A stretch of DNA of 34,065 nt from Rhizobium sp. Q54. Its GTDB lineage: Bacteria > Pseudomonadota > Alphaproteobacteria > SMXQ01. A program made the position numbers and the translations under genes. A model generated the notes under the pieces. The model saw only the letters and a program-made list of their open reading frames with translations. It had not been told where the DNA came from and ran no database searches. Below, in pieces: positions 18,101-25,028 of this stretch. How positions within the stretch are numbered: the first letter of the stretch is position 1; each line of letters starts with the position of its first letter. Where the stretch lies: assembly GCA_945861615.1 (NCBI GenBank), contig CAMAVH010000018.1:1-34065 (forward strand), in the 5' to 3' direction.

Positions 18101-18859
18101 GCCGTCGGCCAATTTGGCCGCCTGATCGGCGGCGGCGGCAGCCATGACGCCGGCGGCCTCGTCGGCGCTGCGGCGGGCGTCCATCGCCGCGTCGGCGATC
18201 ACGCCGCGCTGGCGCTCCGCGGCGGCGGCGACCGTGTCGGCGATGCCATCGATGCTGCGCGTCGTGGCCTCAATGGTTTCGGCCAGCTTGACGCGCTGGC
18301 GCGTCGTGGCATCGTCGATGGCGTCGGTCATGGCGCCGATTTCGCGCTGGGTCGCCGACGCCGCCTCGCTCAGGCGGGCGGCCTGCCGCTCGGCGGCGAC
18401 ATCGACCTCGGCCGATTGGCTGGCCAGGCGGGACGAAACCTCGTTCAAGGCGCCGGCCTGACGCTCCAGCATGGTCTCCAAGCGCTGGCCGGCGGCGACG
18501 GCGGCATCGCTCACGGCGGACAGTTCCTGCGCCTGGACGCGCAGCGCCGCGCTGACCAGTGCGACTCGCGATTCGGCATCCTCGACGGGATAGGTCAGGG
18601 CATCGAGACGGGCGGCCAGCAGATCGCGGGTATGGGCCAGGCGGCGGCCGACCACGGCGTAGAGCAGTACGAGCCAGAGGAAGGCGAGCGGCGCGAAGAC
18701 CCCGGCGATAAAGATGCCAAGCTCATGCGGCAGCAGGAAGAAGAGGTTGTCCCAGCCGATCTGCTCGCCGATATAGTCGGCGCAGAGAACAAGCCAGATC
18801 GCGCTCAGCACGGCACCGACGACGACCATCAAGGCGAACTGTTTTTTTGCTGGCGTCAT
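15191..18859 (-). CDS. Giant membrane-anchored coiled-coil protein with 58-residue repeats
   Basis: 1222 residues, not assignable to a named protein. Two membrane helices lie at about 8-26 and 47-70, the second within HELGIFIAGVFAPLAFLWLV, a motif seen at the N-terminus of several alphaproteobacterial proteins. From about 75 to 1110 the chain is almost uninterrupted Ala/Glu/Arg/Gln-rich helix expected to form a coiled coil, with five tandem 58-residue repeats at 242-531. The last 100 residues (ILDKAEAEKLWRGYAKGDKG onward to LLSRTLGRMT) look globular. The long helix probably extends into the cytoplasm. There is no HAMP or chemoreceptor signalling hairpin. TTGAGG sits before the ATG at 18859. 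The HAD and TipF-like genes lie upstream on the same strand. A structural or scaffolding role in the envelope is inferred. Confidence 0.85.
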   Translation of the reverse strand: MTPAKKQFALMVVVGAVLSAIWLVLCADYIGEQIGWDNLFFLLPHELGIFIAGVFAPLAFLWLVLLYAVVGRRLAHTRDLLAARLDALTYPVEDAESRVALVSAALRVQAQELSAVSDAAVAAGQRLETMLERQAGALNEVSSRLASQSAEVDVAAERQAARLSEAASATQREIGAMTDAIDDATTRQRVKLAETIEATTRSIDGIADTVAAAAERQRGVIADAAMDARRSADEAAGVMAAAAADQAAKLADGVASLRRENAGILSSLAAAFDEQKAELASVAADARQNVEEVTAAIAAAAADQSDRLTEGLQATRRETASTIAALDAAVAQQQAKLAEAAGEARRAAGEATDVIAGAAADQTDRLNEHLQTTRRETAATISALDDTIARQQAKLAEASGEVRRAAGEAADVIAGAAADQSDRLAEHLQTTRRETAATITALDVTIAQQHSKLVDAAADARRAAADAADVIAAAAAEQAAKLADGVDAARREGAATTAALAAVVDEQKAKLAAAMAAVRQDVEEMTAAIEVAADEQQTALADATRAALREVEDMTRAIGASTEAQAMRLRDATSETREAVEAAAVALADGVERQAAQIAAASASASERVGAMSEALNTDLRTLVGDIEQAILRVSRLSESCRQEADALKDSYAGLAVQAQQIGQTVTGQAQNLTTATERMNHELKSVTDAFSARIVALPDAAERAAARLAQSTGHLNSQGESVEQTAERSLAALQSAADALARRAGDLAGATEKAEGQLAQAGDRFGARAAEIQAASEAAATLTDKTATLMERQAEALSRAADHAAGKAEDVKLMLGEQTESVRAAAAHAADEAARIGDAFTRQAAALIAAADRAGVKGEDIRKLMQEQAEAFERLAENLVAREETRGESLRRMLREQEETFASLAEQLATRVESIEETLKRQSANLVRGSEEAADKAESLGEILRRRGEDVAKVTRDATAQLREVGEALGREAETLGQSSRLANRHIEDNRAAFNVSTNEFQAVSRQISEQMHAIGALFRQQGQEMTRAGETARDQVTQSGSQLQMQTSDYVKALEAAAAKAHDIASAFESQTDALLQASEHAAAEASRVRAGLLDSRRDTFLRASKFIVEDLNSIGIDISRILDKAEAEKLWRGYAKGDKGAFIRNLIGGGENKTQEVIKARYESDDTFRRFVTRYLEQFESLLNQAKESDPENLLSSTFVTSDIGKLYVLLSRTLGRMT
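17267..18136 (-). repeat. Five in-frame 174-bp tandem repeats (58 residues each)
   Basis: Within the coiled-coil gene, units start at 18136, 17962, 17788, 17614 and 17440 (reading down the minus strand). Each opens AAA(D/E)Q, runs through a (T/A)RRE block and a Q(Q)AKL-type block, and ends in a VIAG- or AAIA-type stretch. Units 2-4 (17441-17962) are very alike at DNA level, for example GTCGTCTGCAGATGTTCG recurs exactly 174 bases apart near 17568 and 17742, pointing to recent duplication. Each unit divides into two 29-residue halves of similar pattern, and single 29-residue halves precede unit 1. Confidence 0.88.
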
Positions 18860-18989
18860 CGCGCCTCAATCCCCAATCCCCCGGCGGAGCCGGCGGCGGC
18901 CCTCGCAGGGTCGCCGGCGACGATCTGACGACCGGCGGCGCGACTCCCGGGGTGGACCCTAAATGCTGGCAGGAACAGCGTAAAGGCGG

Positions 18990-19013
18990 AAAAGCCGGCA
19001 ATTTTCGGCTTTG
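18990..19013 (-). terminator. Candidate terminator after the HAD gene
   Basis: Read on the minus strand, AAAGCCG and CGGCTTT (18991-18997 with 19006-19012) flank an 8-base loop, and the 3' arm runs into TTTT. It lies 41 bases after the HAD stop and upstream of the coiled-coil gene, and would separate their transcripts at least partly. The stem is short with three A-T pairs, so strength is doubtful. Confidence 0.4.
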
Positions 19014-19053
19014 TCCCGCCGGTTCTTTTGCCGGATCGTTTTCTCGGCGCCGC

Positions 19054-19929
19054 TCAGTTCCAGCGGAAAGCCGGCACGGCCAGGGTGGGGATCGCGCCCA
19101 ACCGCCGGCAGGCCGCGTCGAGACGCGCCGGATCTGGATGCTCGCCATAGGCGAGACCCAACTCCTCGGCATGGATGCCGCTGGTGACCAGCGCCGAATC
19201 TATTCCGGCGGCCGAAGCGCCCTTGATGTCGGTGATCAGCGAATCGCCGACCGCGAGGATGCGCGACTTGTCGGCGAGCGCCATGACGCCGAGGCAGGCC
19301 TCGTAGGCGGCGGCGAAGGGCTTGCCGTGATAGGCGACGTCGCCGCCGAGCTCGCCGTAGCGCGCGGCCAGCGTGCCGGCGCAGATCAACCGCGTGCCGC
19401 CGCGGATGACCTCGAGGTCGGGATTGGCGCAGATCATCGGCAGACGGAGCTTGGCGCAGGCCTGTAGCACGTTTTCGAAGTCCGACAGTTGCTCCTCGTC
19501 GCGCCACGGCCCGGTGTTGAGGACAAAATCCGCCTGCTCCGGCTTGGCCTGCCATTCGACATCGAGCCCGGCCCACAGACCGTGGTCGCGCTCGGGCCCG
19601 ATATGGATGAAGCGCCGGCCGAGCTTGGCATGCCAGACGTCGTTCTTGGTCTTGATGGCGCGCCAGGTCAGCTCGCCCGATGTCACGACGCCGTCATAGA
19701 GCGCGCGGGCGATGCCCATGGCGATCATCGCCTCGACCACGCCTTCGGCGCGGCGCGGCGCGTTCGACAGCAGCACCACGCGTTTGCCGGCGGCCTTCAG
19801 AGCGGTCAGGCAGGCGATGGCATCGGGATAAGGCTGATGGCCGTCATGCACCACGCCCCACAGATCGAGAACGAACCCGTCGTATTTGTCGGCAACGGCG
19901 GACAGATGAGGCAGCAGGGTGATGGACAT
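19054..19929 (-). CDS. HAD superfamily class IIA hydrolase, TIGR01459 type
   Basis: 291 residues, full length. Motif I is YDGFVLDLWGVVHDG with nucleophile D22; the usual second Asp (DxD) is Trp24, a DxW form I associate with the TIGR01459 group. Motif II is LLSNAPRR, the motif III Lys lies in HGKPFAAAYEACL, and motif IV is GDSLITDIKGA with both acidic residues. The fold is that of NagD/pyridoxal-phosphate phosphatases with a C2-type cap between motifs II and III. Substrate unknown. The HAD acid/base Asp being Trp makes ordinary phosphatase turnover questionable. It lies 99 bases after the TipF-like gene on the same strand. Confidence 0.92.
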   Translation of the reverse strand: MSITLLPHLSAVADKYDGFVLDLWGVVHDGHQPYPDAIACLTALKAAGKRVVLLSNAPRRAEGVVEAMIAMGIARALYDGVVTSGELTWRAIKTKNDVWHAKLGRRFIHIGPERDHGLWAGLDVEWQAKPEQADFVLNTGPWRDEEQLSDFENVLQACAKLRLPMICANPDLEVIRGGTRLICAGTLAARYGELGGDVAYHGKPFAAAYEACLGVMALADKSRILAVGDSLITDIKGASAAGIDSALVTSGIHAEELGLAYGEHPDPARLDAACRRLGAIPTLAVPAFRWN

Positions 19930-20028
19930 GGAAAACGGCGCACCATGGCTGAAGGGAGCGGCCCTTGTGCCATGTGCGCCAAGCGAAGGAAAGCGGGAAA
20001 CGCGGCGCCGGAAGGCCGCGCCGAACGC

Positions 20029-21321
20029 CTAGTTCTGGCTGTCTTTCGACAGGCGCGGCTCGCCGAACAGGTAGCCCTGGCCGAAGTCGATATTGTGATC
20101 GAGCAACTCGACCAGTTCGCCGTCCTTCTCGATTTTCGAAACGATCATGTCGATGCCGTTGCGGTCGAGGTCGCGCTTCAGTGCGCGCATGTCGGCCGGC
20201 TGTTCCTGCAGGAAGCGCGACGTATCGATCTTGACGTATTTGAAGTGACGCTTGGCCAATTCCTGCGGATCGAGATCGAGACGCTGGACATGGTCCATCG
20301 AGAAATAGAAGCCGAGCCGCGCCAGGGCATAAAGATCCTGCGAGACTTCGTGCCAATGGCTGGTGATGTCTTCCTGGGCGAATTCGAAGGTGAGCTGGGA
20401 GGCCAACTCGCGATTGTCGGCCATGAATTCGATGAATTCGCGGAAGAAGGCGCGATCGACCAGGGTGTGGACCGAGATATTGCAGAAGAAGCCGAGATTA
20501 TGCTTATGGCGCTGGGCTTTGCGCACGAGCTGGATGCAGCGGAATAGCAGCATGTTGTCGATGGCGCTGAGCGATCCGTCGCGCCGCGCCACATCGATAT
20601 ATTGCTCGGGCAGGATCATGCTGCCGTCTTCCGCGCGAATGCGCGAGAAGCATTCGTAAAAGCGCGGCTTGCGCTGCGGCAGGCTGACGATCGGCTGCAG
20701 AAAGAGATCGACGCGGTCGCGCTTGAGGCCTTCGCGGACGATGTCGAGCACCTGCTCGTCGGTCAGATTGGTGCGCACCACGTCGGTGCGCAGAATATCT
20801 GGGCGCGCTGTCTCGGCGCGGCCGAGATCGGTACGCACTTCGGCCGGCTTGGCACCGGGACCGGGAATGATGCGGGCGCCGCCGCCGGCGACGCGGCGCT
20901 CGCCGGCGCTGCGTTGATCGCGCGCCTCGACCTGCACGTCGGACAGCTGGGTGATCAAGCTCTGCAACACCCGCACTTCCGAGACGACCTTTTCGAGATG
21001 CTGCTCGCGCGCATCGACATTCTCGGTCGCTTCGGCGAGGCCCTGGCGCACGGTGCGCGCCTCTTCGCGCAACAGGCCAGCTTCATCGGACAACCGGCCA
21101 ATGACGGAATAGAGGCCGCGAATGTCGGCGGCGAAGGCGGCGTCGCGCTCGGCGCGCGCCAAATGCTCGTGAAGGACGGCGCCGAGAACGAAGACGCCGA
21201 TGCCTGCGGCCAAGGCGAAGCTGGCGCCCAGGGCGGGCAGCAGATTGGGCAGCAAGAGCGCCGTGGCGACGGCGAACAGGCCGTAAGCCAGGATGCCGAA
21301 CAGATGCTTGAAGGCGGACAT
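20029..21321 (-). CDS. TipF-like protein: two membrane helices, coiled coil, degenerate EAL domain
   Basis: 430 residues. Two membrane helices (about 7-25 and 30-50), a coiled coil (about 55-140), a linker and a C-terminal EAL domain (about 195-425) match the layout of Caulobacter TipF, a c-di-GMP-binding protein that helps place the flagellum at the new pole. The EAL motif is ECF (223-225), though Glu is kept. N281, E313, K364, E398 and Q415 are also kept, but the DDFG catalytic loop reads SMDHV (341-345), losing the first Asp. Phosphodiesterase activity is therefore unlikely and c-di-GMP sensing more plausible. No flagellar genes lie in the window, so the TipF assignment rests on architecture. 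A weak hairpin (20001-20020) follows the stop. A CtrA-like half-site lies upstream. Confidence 0.85.
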   Translation of the reverse strand: MSAFKHLFGILAYGLFAVATALLLPNLLPALGASFALAAGIGVFVLGAVLHEHLARAERDAAFAADIRGLYSVIGRLSDEAGLLREEARTVRQGLAEATENVDAREQHLEKVVSEVRVLQSLITQLSDVQVEARDQRSAGERRVAGGGARIIPGPGAKPAEVRTDLGRAETARPDILRTDVVRTNLTDEQVLDIVREGLKRDRVDLFLQPIVSLPQRKPRFYECFSRIRAEDGSMILPEQYIDVARRDGSLSAIDNMLLFRCIQLVRKAQRHKHNLGFFCNISVHTLVDRAFFREFIEFMADNRELASQLTFEFAQEDITSHWHEVSQDLYALARLGFYFSMDHVQRLDLDPQELAKRHFKYVKIDTSRFLQEQPADMRALKRDLDRNGIDMIVSKIEKDGELVELLDHNIDFGQGYLFGEPRLSKDSQN

Positions 21322-21433
21322 GGGTGGCGCGTCCCCGGAAAGAATGGCTCGGTCGAATGTCTAGGCCGGCGGCAGCCCTCCCGGGCCCCGCGCAAACCGA
21401 TGGCGCCGACTTTGCCCCGGGATATCTTGCAAT

Positions 21434-21441
21434 ATGGTTAA
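21434..21441 (-). promoter_or_regulatory. Possible CtrA half-site upstream of the TipF-like gene
   Basis: TTAACCAT on the minus strand, 113 bases before the start at 21321, equals the half-site form known for the alphaproteobacterial cell-cycle regulator CtrA. The second half of a full TTAA-N7-TTAA site is not present. The surrounding 176-base gap is locally AT-richer and should hold the promoter. An 8-mer can occur by chance. Confidence 0.3.
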
Positions 21442-21497
21442 GAAATGCTTCCGGGGCCGCGCGGCCGGGAGCGGAAAAAATGGGAGAAAATCGCCGA

Positions 21498-21854
21498 TTA
21501 ACCCGTTATTTGAGCGATGTCCGCGGCGGGCAGGACGGCGGCCACGGCGGCCTTCGGGAGCGGCGAATAAAGGTGGGGAAAGAGCGCCCCGCCCCGGCTC
21601 GCCTCCCAGCGCACATCGACGCCGAGACCTGCCAAATCGGCCGTCCGCACGGCCAAAATCACAAGCCCCTCGGGCCCGGGGAAATGCCGGGAAAAACTCT
21701 CGGCCAATTGCTCACGCACGGAGAAGTGCAGGAACCCGTCGGCCAGGGAACGGGAACTTCCCGCATAGGGACCCGTTATACCTGAGCTTAGCCAATCGGC
21801 TTGCGGGCAGATGTGAAAGATCAGGTCTGGCAACGGGTCGGGTGCGGTCGGCAT
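21498..21854 (-). CDS. DUF952 domain-containing protein
   Basis: 118 residues. It follows the DUF952 pattern along its length: LIFHICPQADWLSSG, SLADGFLHFSVREQLAES, LVILAVRTADL, VRWEA and LFPHLYSPLPKAAVAAV. The family is small and cytoplasmic; no reaction is established to my knowledge. It is followed by a 176-base gap before the TipF-like gene. Upstream, 202 bases separate it from the divergent HTH regulator gene. Confidence 0.9.
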   Translation of the reverse strand: MPTAPDPLPDLIFHICPQADWLSSGITGPYAGSSRSLADGFLHFSVREQLAESFSRHFPGPEGLVILAVRTADLAGLGVDVRWEASRGGALFPHLYSPLPKAAVAAVLPAADIAQITG

Positions 21855-22056
21855 GGCCCGAGTTTAACGCGGACGGCAGAGCGGCGACAACGCTTCAACC
21901 GTCCCTCGCCTGTCTGTAACCCCTAGCGAAGGAGATGCGTCTCATGCGACCGACCGAAAGTTCAGGTCTGGCGGCGGATGGCGCGGCATACAACGCATGG
22001 GCGACAACAGACCAGACGGCTTCCTGCTCAAGAATGCCCGGTATGGGGCCGCATCC

Positions 22057-22692
22057 ATGCTGAAGCATGACGATATTTGGCGCGCCATCGATGCCCTGGC
22101 CAGTTCGCGCGGTTTCAGCCCCTCGGGCCTCGCCCGCCGCGCCGGCCTGGACGCCACCAGCTTCAATCCGAGCAAACGAGTCGCCCTCAACGGCAAGCCG
22201 CGCTGGCCTTCGACCGAAAGCCTGTCCAAGGCGCTCGCCGCCGCCGACTGCAGCTTGGCGGAATTTCTCGGCCTCATGGGCGAGGATGGCCCAACGCGCC
22301 ATATTCCGCTCCTCACGCTGGCCAAGGCCGCAGGAGAAGGCGCGTTCGACGAGAGCGGCGCCCCCTTGCGCGACAGTTGGGACGAAATCGAATTGCCCGG
22401 CGTGGTGGCGGAGATCCGCGACCCCGGCCTTTACGCGCTGAAGGTCGCCAGCGACGACATGGAGCCGACCTACCGTCAGGACGACGTGATGATCGTCTCG
22501 CCCGCCGCCCGCGTGCAGCGGGGCGACCGCCTCATCGCCCGCCTGCGCGACGGCAGCGTGACGGTGCGCGAATTGGTCGGCCGCACCTCCGATCATATCG
22601 AATGGGCGACGCTGGACTCCGCCCATGCCACCACGCGGCTCGATATCGGCGAAGTGCTGTGGATGGCGCGCATCCTCTGGGTCAGCCAGTAA
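22057..22692 (+). CDS. Helix-turn-helix regulator with inactive S24/LexA-like domain
   Basis: 211 residues from the ATG at 22057, chosen because homologues as I recall begin at this point (ML-x-HDDIWRAID) and TGGGG lies about 10 bases upstream; an ATG at 21997 would add 20 residues. The N-terminal half is an XRE-type DNA-binding domain (GLARRAGLDATSFNPSKR). The C-terminal half has the LexA/CI peptidase S24 fold (about 83-205). The nucleophile box, normally G-D-S-M-x-P, reads S-D-D-M-E-P (132-137), so Ser is Asp134, and the catalytic Lys position reads Arg171 in TVREL. Self-cleavage is therefore not expected, and it probably acts as a stable repressor with an S24 dimerisation domain. The aminotransferase gene follows 58 bases later. 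Confidence 0.88.
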   Translation: MLKHDDIWRAIDALASSRGFSPSGLARRAGLDATSFNPSKRVALNGKPRWPSTESLSKALAAADCSLAEFLGLMGEDGPTRHIPLLTLAKAAGEGAFDESGAPLRDSWDEIELPGVVAEIRDPGLYALKVASDDMEPTYRQDDVMIVSPAARVQRGDRLIARLRDGSVTVRELVGRTSDHIEWATLDSAHATTRLDIGEVLWMARILWVSQ

Positions 22693-22750
22693 CGATCCGC
22701 CGCCCGCATCGGCGGTTCTGCCGCGCTGCCGCGCGGGCTATACTGCCGCC

Positions 22751-23587
22751 ATGACATCCCTACATCTGATCGACGGCCGCTGGGTCGAAGGCAATCCGCC
22801 CCTGCTCGGCCCCATGGCCAACGCCTTCTGGATGGCCTCTGTCGCCTTCGACGGCGCGCGCGCCTTCGACGGCGTCGCGCCCGACCTCGGCCGCCATGCC
22901 GCGCGGTTGCTGCGCTCGGCCAAAGTGCTCGGTCTCGAGCCGACCGTGAGCGCCGAGGAGATCGTGGCGCGCGCCTGGGACGGCATCAAAAAATTCCCCC
23001 CGGGCAGCGAACTTTACATCCGACCGGTGTTTTACGCCGAGGACGGCTTCGTCATCCCCAAGCCCGAGAGCACCAAGTTCGTGCTGACGCTCTTCGAGGC
23101 GCCGATGCCCGAGCCCAAGGGCTTCAGCGCCACCCTGTCGGACACGCGCCGGCCGACGCCGGAAAGCGCGCCCACCCTGGCGAAAGCCAGCGCGCTCTAT
23201 CCGCAAAACGCCGAAGCGATGCGCCGCGCGCGCGCCAAGGGCTTTTCCAATGCCGTGGTGCTCGATGCCGCCGGCAATGTCGCCGAATTCGCCACCGCCA
23301 ATCTGTTTATCGCCAAGGACGGCCAGCTGCATACCCCGGCGCCCAACGGCTGCTTCCTCGACGGGATCACGCGCCAGCGCGTCATCGGCCTGTTGCGCGA
23401 TGCCGGCGTCGAGGTGATCGAGCGCGCCTTGTCCTATGCGGATTTACTGGCCGCCGACGAGATTTTCTCCACCGGCAATTACGCCAAGGTCACGCCGCTG
23501 ATCAAGATCGAGACGCGCGACCTGCCGCCGGGGCCGTTCTATCAGCAGGCCCGCGCGCTTTATTTCGAGTGGGCCAAGGCGACATAA
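22751..23587 (+). CDS. Class IV aminotransferase, branched-chain aminotransferase-like
   Basis: 278 residues, PLP fold type IV. Features are the probable PLP lysine K145 in LAKASALYPQNAEA, E179 in NVAEFATANLF, the FLDGITRQRVI block and the C-terminal EIFSTGNYAKVTPL phosphate-binding loop. These resemble branched-chain aminotransferases (IlvE-like) more than D-alanine aminotransferase or aminodeoxychorismate lyase, and the GITR block is common to the group. Substrate is unproven; it may be a second, non-biosynthetic BCAT paralogue. The last 28 bases overlap the convergent DUF4345 gene. Confidence 0.88.
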   Translation: MTSLHLIDGRWVEGNPPLLGPMANAFWMASVAFDGARAFDGVAPDLGRHAARLLRSAKVLGLEPTVSAEEIVARAWDGIKKFPPGSELYIRPVFYAEDGFVIPKPESTKFVLTLFEAPMPEPKGFSATLSDTRRPTPESAPTLAKASALYPQNAEAMRRARAKGFSNAVVLDAAGNVAEFATANLFIAKDGQLHTPAPNGCFLDGITRQRVIGLLRDAGVEVIERALSYADLLAADEIFSTGNYAKVTPLIKIETRDLPPGPFYQQARALYFEWAKAT

Positions 23588-23976
23588 GCTCCGGCCAGAC
23601 GGCCCTGCCAGAACGCCAGCAAGGGCACGACGACCAGTTCCAGCCCCAAGCCCATGACATGGCCGGCGGACGGAACCCCGACGAGCAGCAAGGACGCGAG
23701 CCGCGCCAAGCCGCCGAGCACCACGACGCCGGCGGTGAAGCGGAACAGCAGGGTCTTGCGCTCAATGCCGGACACGCAGGCATAGAAGGCCAAGCCGACA
23801 GCCAGGAAGATTCCCGACAGATAGCGGAAATGGCTGTCGAGATCGACGCTCGGCGTCAGCGTCCCTTGCAGAAAATCCGGTCCGAAGATCACCCCGTACA
23901 AGCCGACCGTGACCGGAACCAAGCCAAGCAAAGAGACGATGCATTGCAGCAAGCGTTTGCTGATCGCATAGGTCAT
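23560..23976 (-). CDS. DUF4345 domain-containing membrane protein
   Basis: 138 residues from the ATG at 23976, fixed by GGGAGG about 7 bases upstream. Four hydrophobic helices are visible: LLQCIVSLLGLVPVTVGLYG, YLSGIFLAVGLAFYACV, FTAGVVVLGGLARLASLLLVG and HVMGLGLELVVVPLLAFW. The order GPDFLQG, then HFRYLSGIFLAVGL with an Arg-Tyr before helix 2, and RLASLL fits DUF4345. Function unknown. It converges on, and overlaps by 28 bases, the aminotransferase gene, and lies divergent from the lipoprotein esterase gene with 57 bases between. Confidence 0.85.
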   Translation of the reverse strand: MTYAISKRLLQCIVSLLGLVPVTVGLYGVIFGPDFLQGTLTPSVDLDSHFRYLSGIFLAVGLAFYACVSGIERKTLLFRFTAGVVVLGGLARLASLLLVGVPSAGHVMGLGLELVVVPLLAFWQGRLAGAYVALAHSK

Positions 23977-24033
23977 CCGTTCGCCTCCCGACGTTCGTAT
24001 TCCGAGTAACGCTCCGCCACACATAAGGTTTGC

Positions 24034-24909
24034 ATGCCGACGCCCCGCTGGTTTTTTTATCTTCTGCCCCTCGTCGCCTGGCTGCCAGGTTGTTCCGGGG
24101 CCGATTTCGTCAATTCCATGGTGCCGCGCGAAGGCTATCGCGTCGTCAAGGACCTCGCCTACGGCACGGAACCCCGCCAACAGCTCGACGTCTATATCCC
24201 CGACGCCGCGCCGGCCAGCCTGCCCACCGTCCTGTTCCTCTACGGCGGCGGCTGGACCGCCGGATCGAAGGCCGACTATCTCTTCGTCGGCGAGGCCTTC
24301 GCCGCGCGCGGCTATGCCGTGGTGATCGCCGATTACCGGCTCTACCCCGAAGTTAGGTATCCCGCCTTTCTCGAAGACAACGCCGCCGCCGTCGCCTGGG
24401 TGAAGCGCCGCATGGCAGCCGAGACCGGCACGGCGCCCAACGCGCTCTATCTCGTCGGCCATTCCGCCGGCGCCTACAACGCCGCGATGCTGACGCTCGA
24501 TGCGCGCTGGCTGGCGGCGCAGAATATGCGCGCTTGCGACACGGTCGATGCCTTCGTCGGCTTGGCGGGCCCTTACGATTTTCGGCCGCTCACCGGGCGC
24601 AGCCTGCCCGCCATCTTCGGCGGCCCCTCGCCGGCCGGCGTGATGCCGCTCGATCATGTCGTCGGCTCACCGCCGCCGATGCTGCTCATCAGCGGCCTCA
24701 ACGACACCACGGTGCGCCCGGCCAACAGCCGCAACCTCGCCGCGAAGGCGCGCGCGGCGGGCGGCGAGGTCGAGGAGAAATATTATCCGGATATCGGCCA
24801 TATCTGGCTGGCCGGCAGCCTCGGCGCGCCGCTGCAACATATGGCGCCGACGCTCAACGACATCGACGCCTTTCTGAAGGCGCGGCCGCGCGGCGGCTGC
24901 GCGCCATAA
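24034..24909 (+). CDS. Alpha/beta hydrolase (carboxylesterase type), predicted lipoprotein
   Basis: 291 residues. The N-terminus is a lipoprotein signal with lipobox LPGC, lipidated Cys20, so it is expected to be membrane-anchored on the periplasmic side. The hydrolase part shows an oxyanion-hole motif YGGGW (70-74) in place of HGGGW, the nucleophile S144 in GHSAG, a probable acid in SGLNDTTV and the catalytic His in DIGHIW. This is the BD-FAE or hormone-sensitive-lipase-like esterase group. Substrate unknown. The dispersed inverted-repeat element lies just after its stop. Confidence 0.9.
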   Translation: MPTPRWFFYLLPLVAWLPGCSGADFVNSMVPREGYRVVKDLAYGTEPRQQLDVYIPDAAPASLPTVLFLYGGGWTAGSKADYLFVGEAFAARGYAVVIADYRLYPEVRYPAFLEDNAAAVAWVKRRMAAETGTAPNALYLVGHSAGAYNAAMLTLDARWLAAQNMRACDTVDAFVGLAGPYDFRPLTGRSLPAIFGGPSPAGVMPLDHVVGSPPPMLLISGLNDTTVRPANSRNLAAKARAAGGEVEEKYYPDIGHIWLAGSLGAPLQHMAPTLNDIDAFLKARPRGGCAP

Positions 24910-24918
24910 TATTCCACT

Positions 24919-25008
24919 CGTCATGCCGGCACTTGTTGCGGGCATCCACGGCTTGCGATTCTCAAATAAGTAAAGTCATGGATGGCCGGAACAAGTCCGG
25001 CCATGACG
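24919..25008. repeat. Dispersed palindromic element between convergent genes
   Basis: Two 32-base arms (24919-24950 and 24977-25008) are inverted repeats matching at 26 of 32 positions around a 26-base centre. The arms follow the sequence type CGTCATGsCCGGnnTTGTTsCGGsCATCCA, which I recall as a frequent intergenic repeat in alphaproteobacterial genomes. It fills the gap between the esterase gene and the convergent lysS gene, so it can form a long hairpin at the 3' ends of both transcripts. Only one copy is in the window, so its copy number here is unknown. Confidence 0.75.
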
Positions 25009-25028
25009 ACGAATAAAGAACGAGGCTC

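Noticed and set aside
16091..18928. 945-codon open frame on the plus strand
   Set aside because: It lies antisense to the coiled-coil gene, whose low-complexity GC-rich codons leave the opposite strand open. The predicted product has no family pattern.
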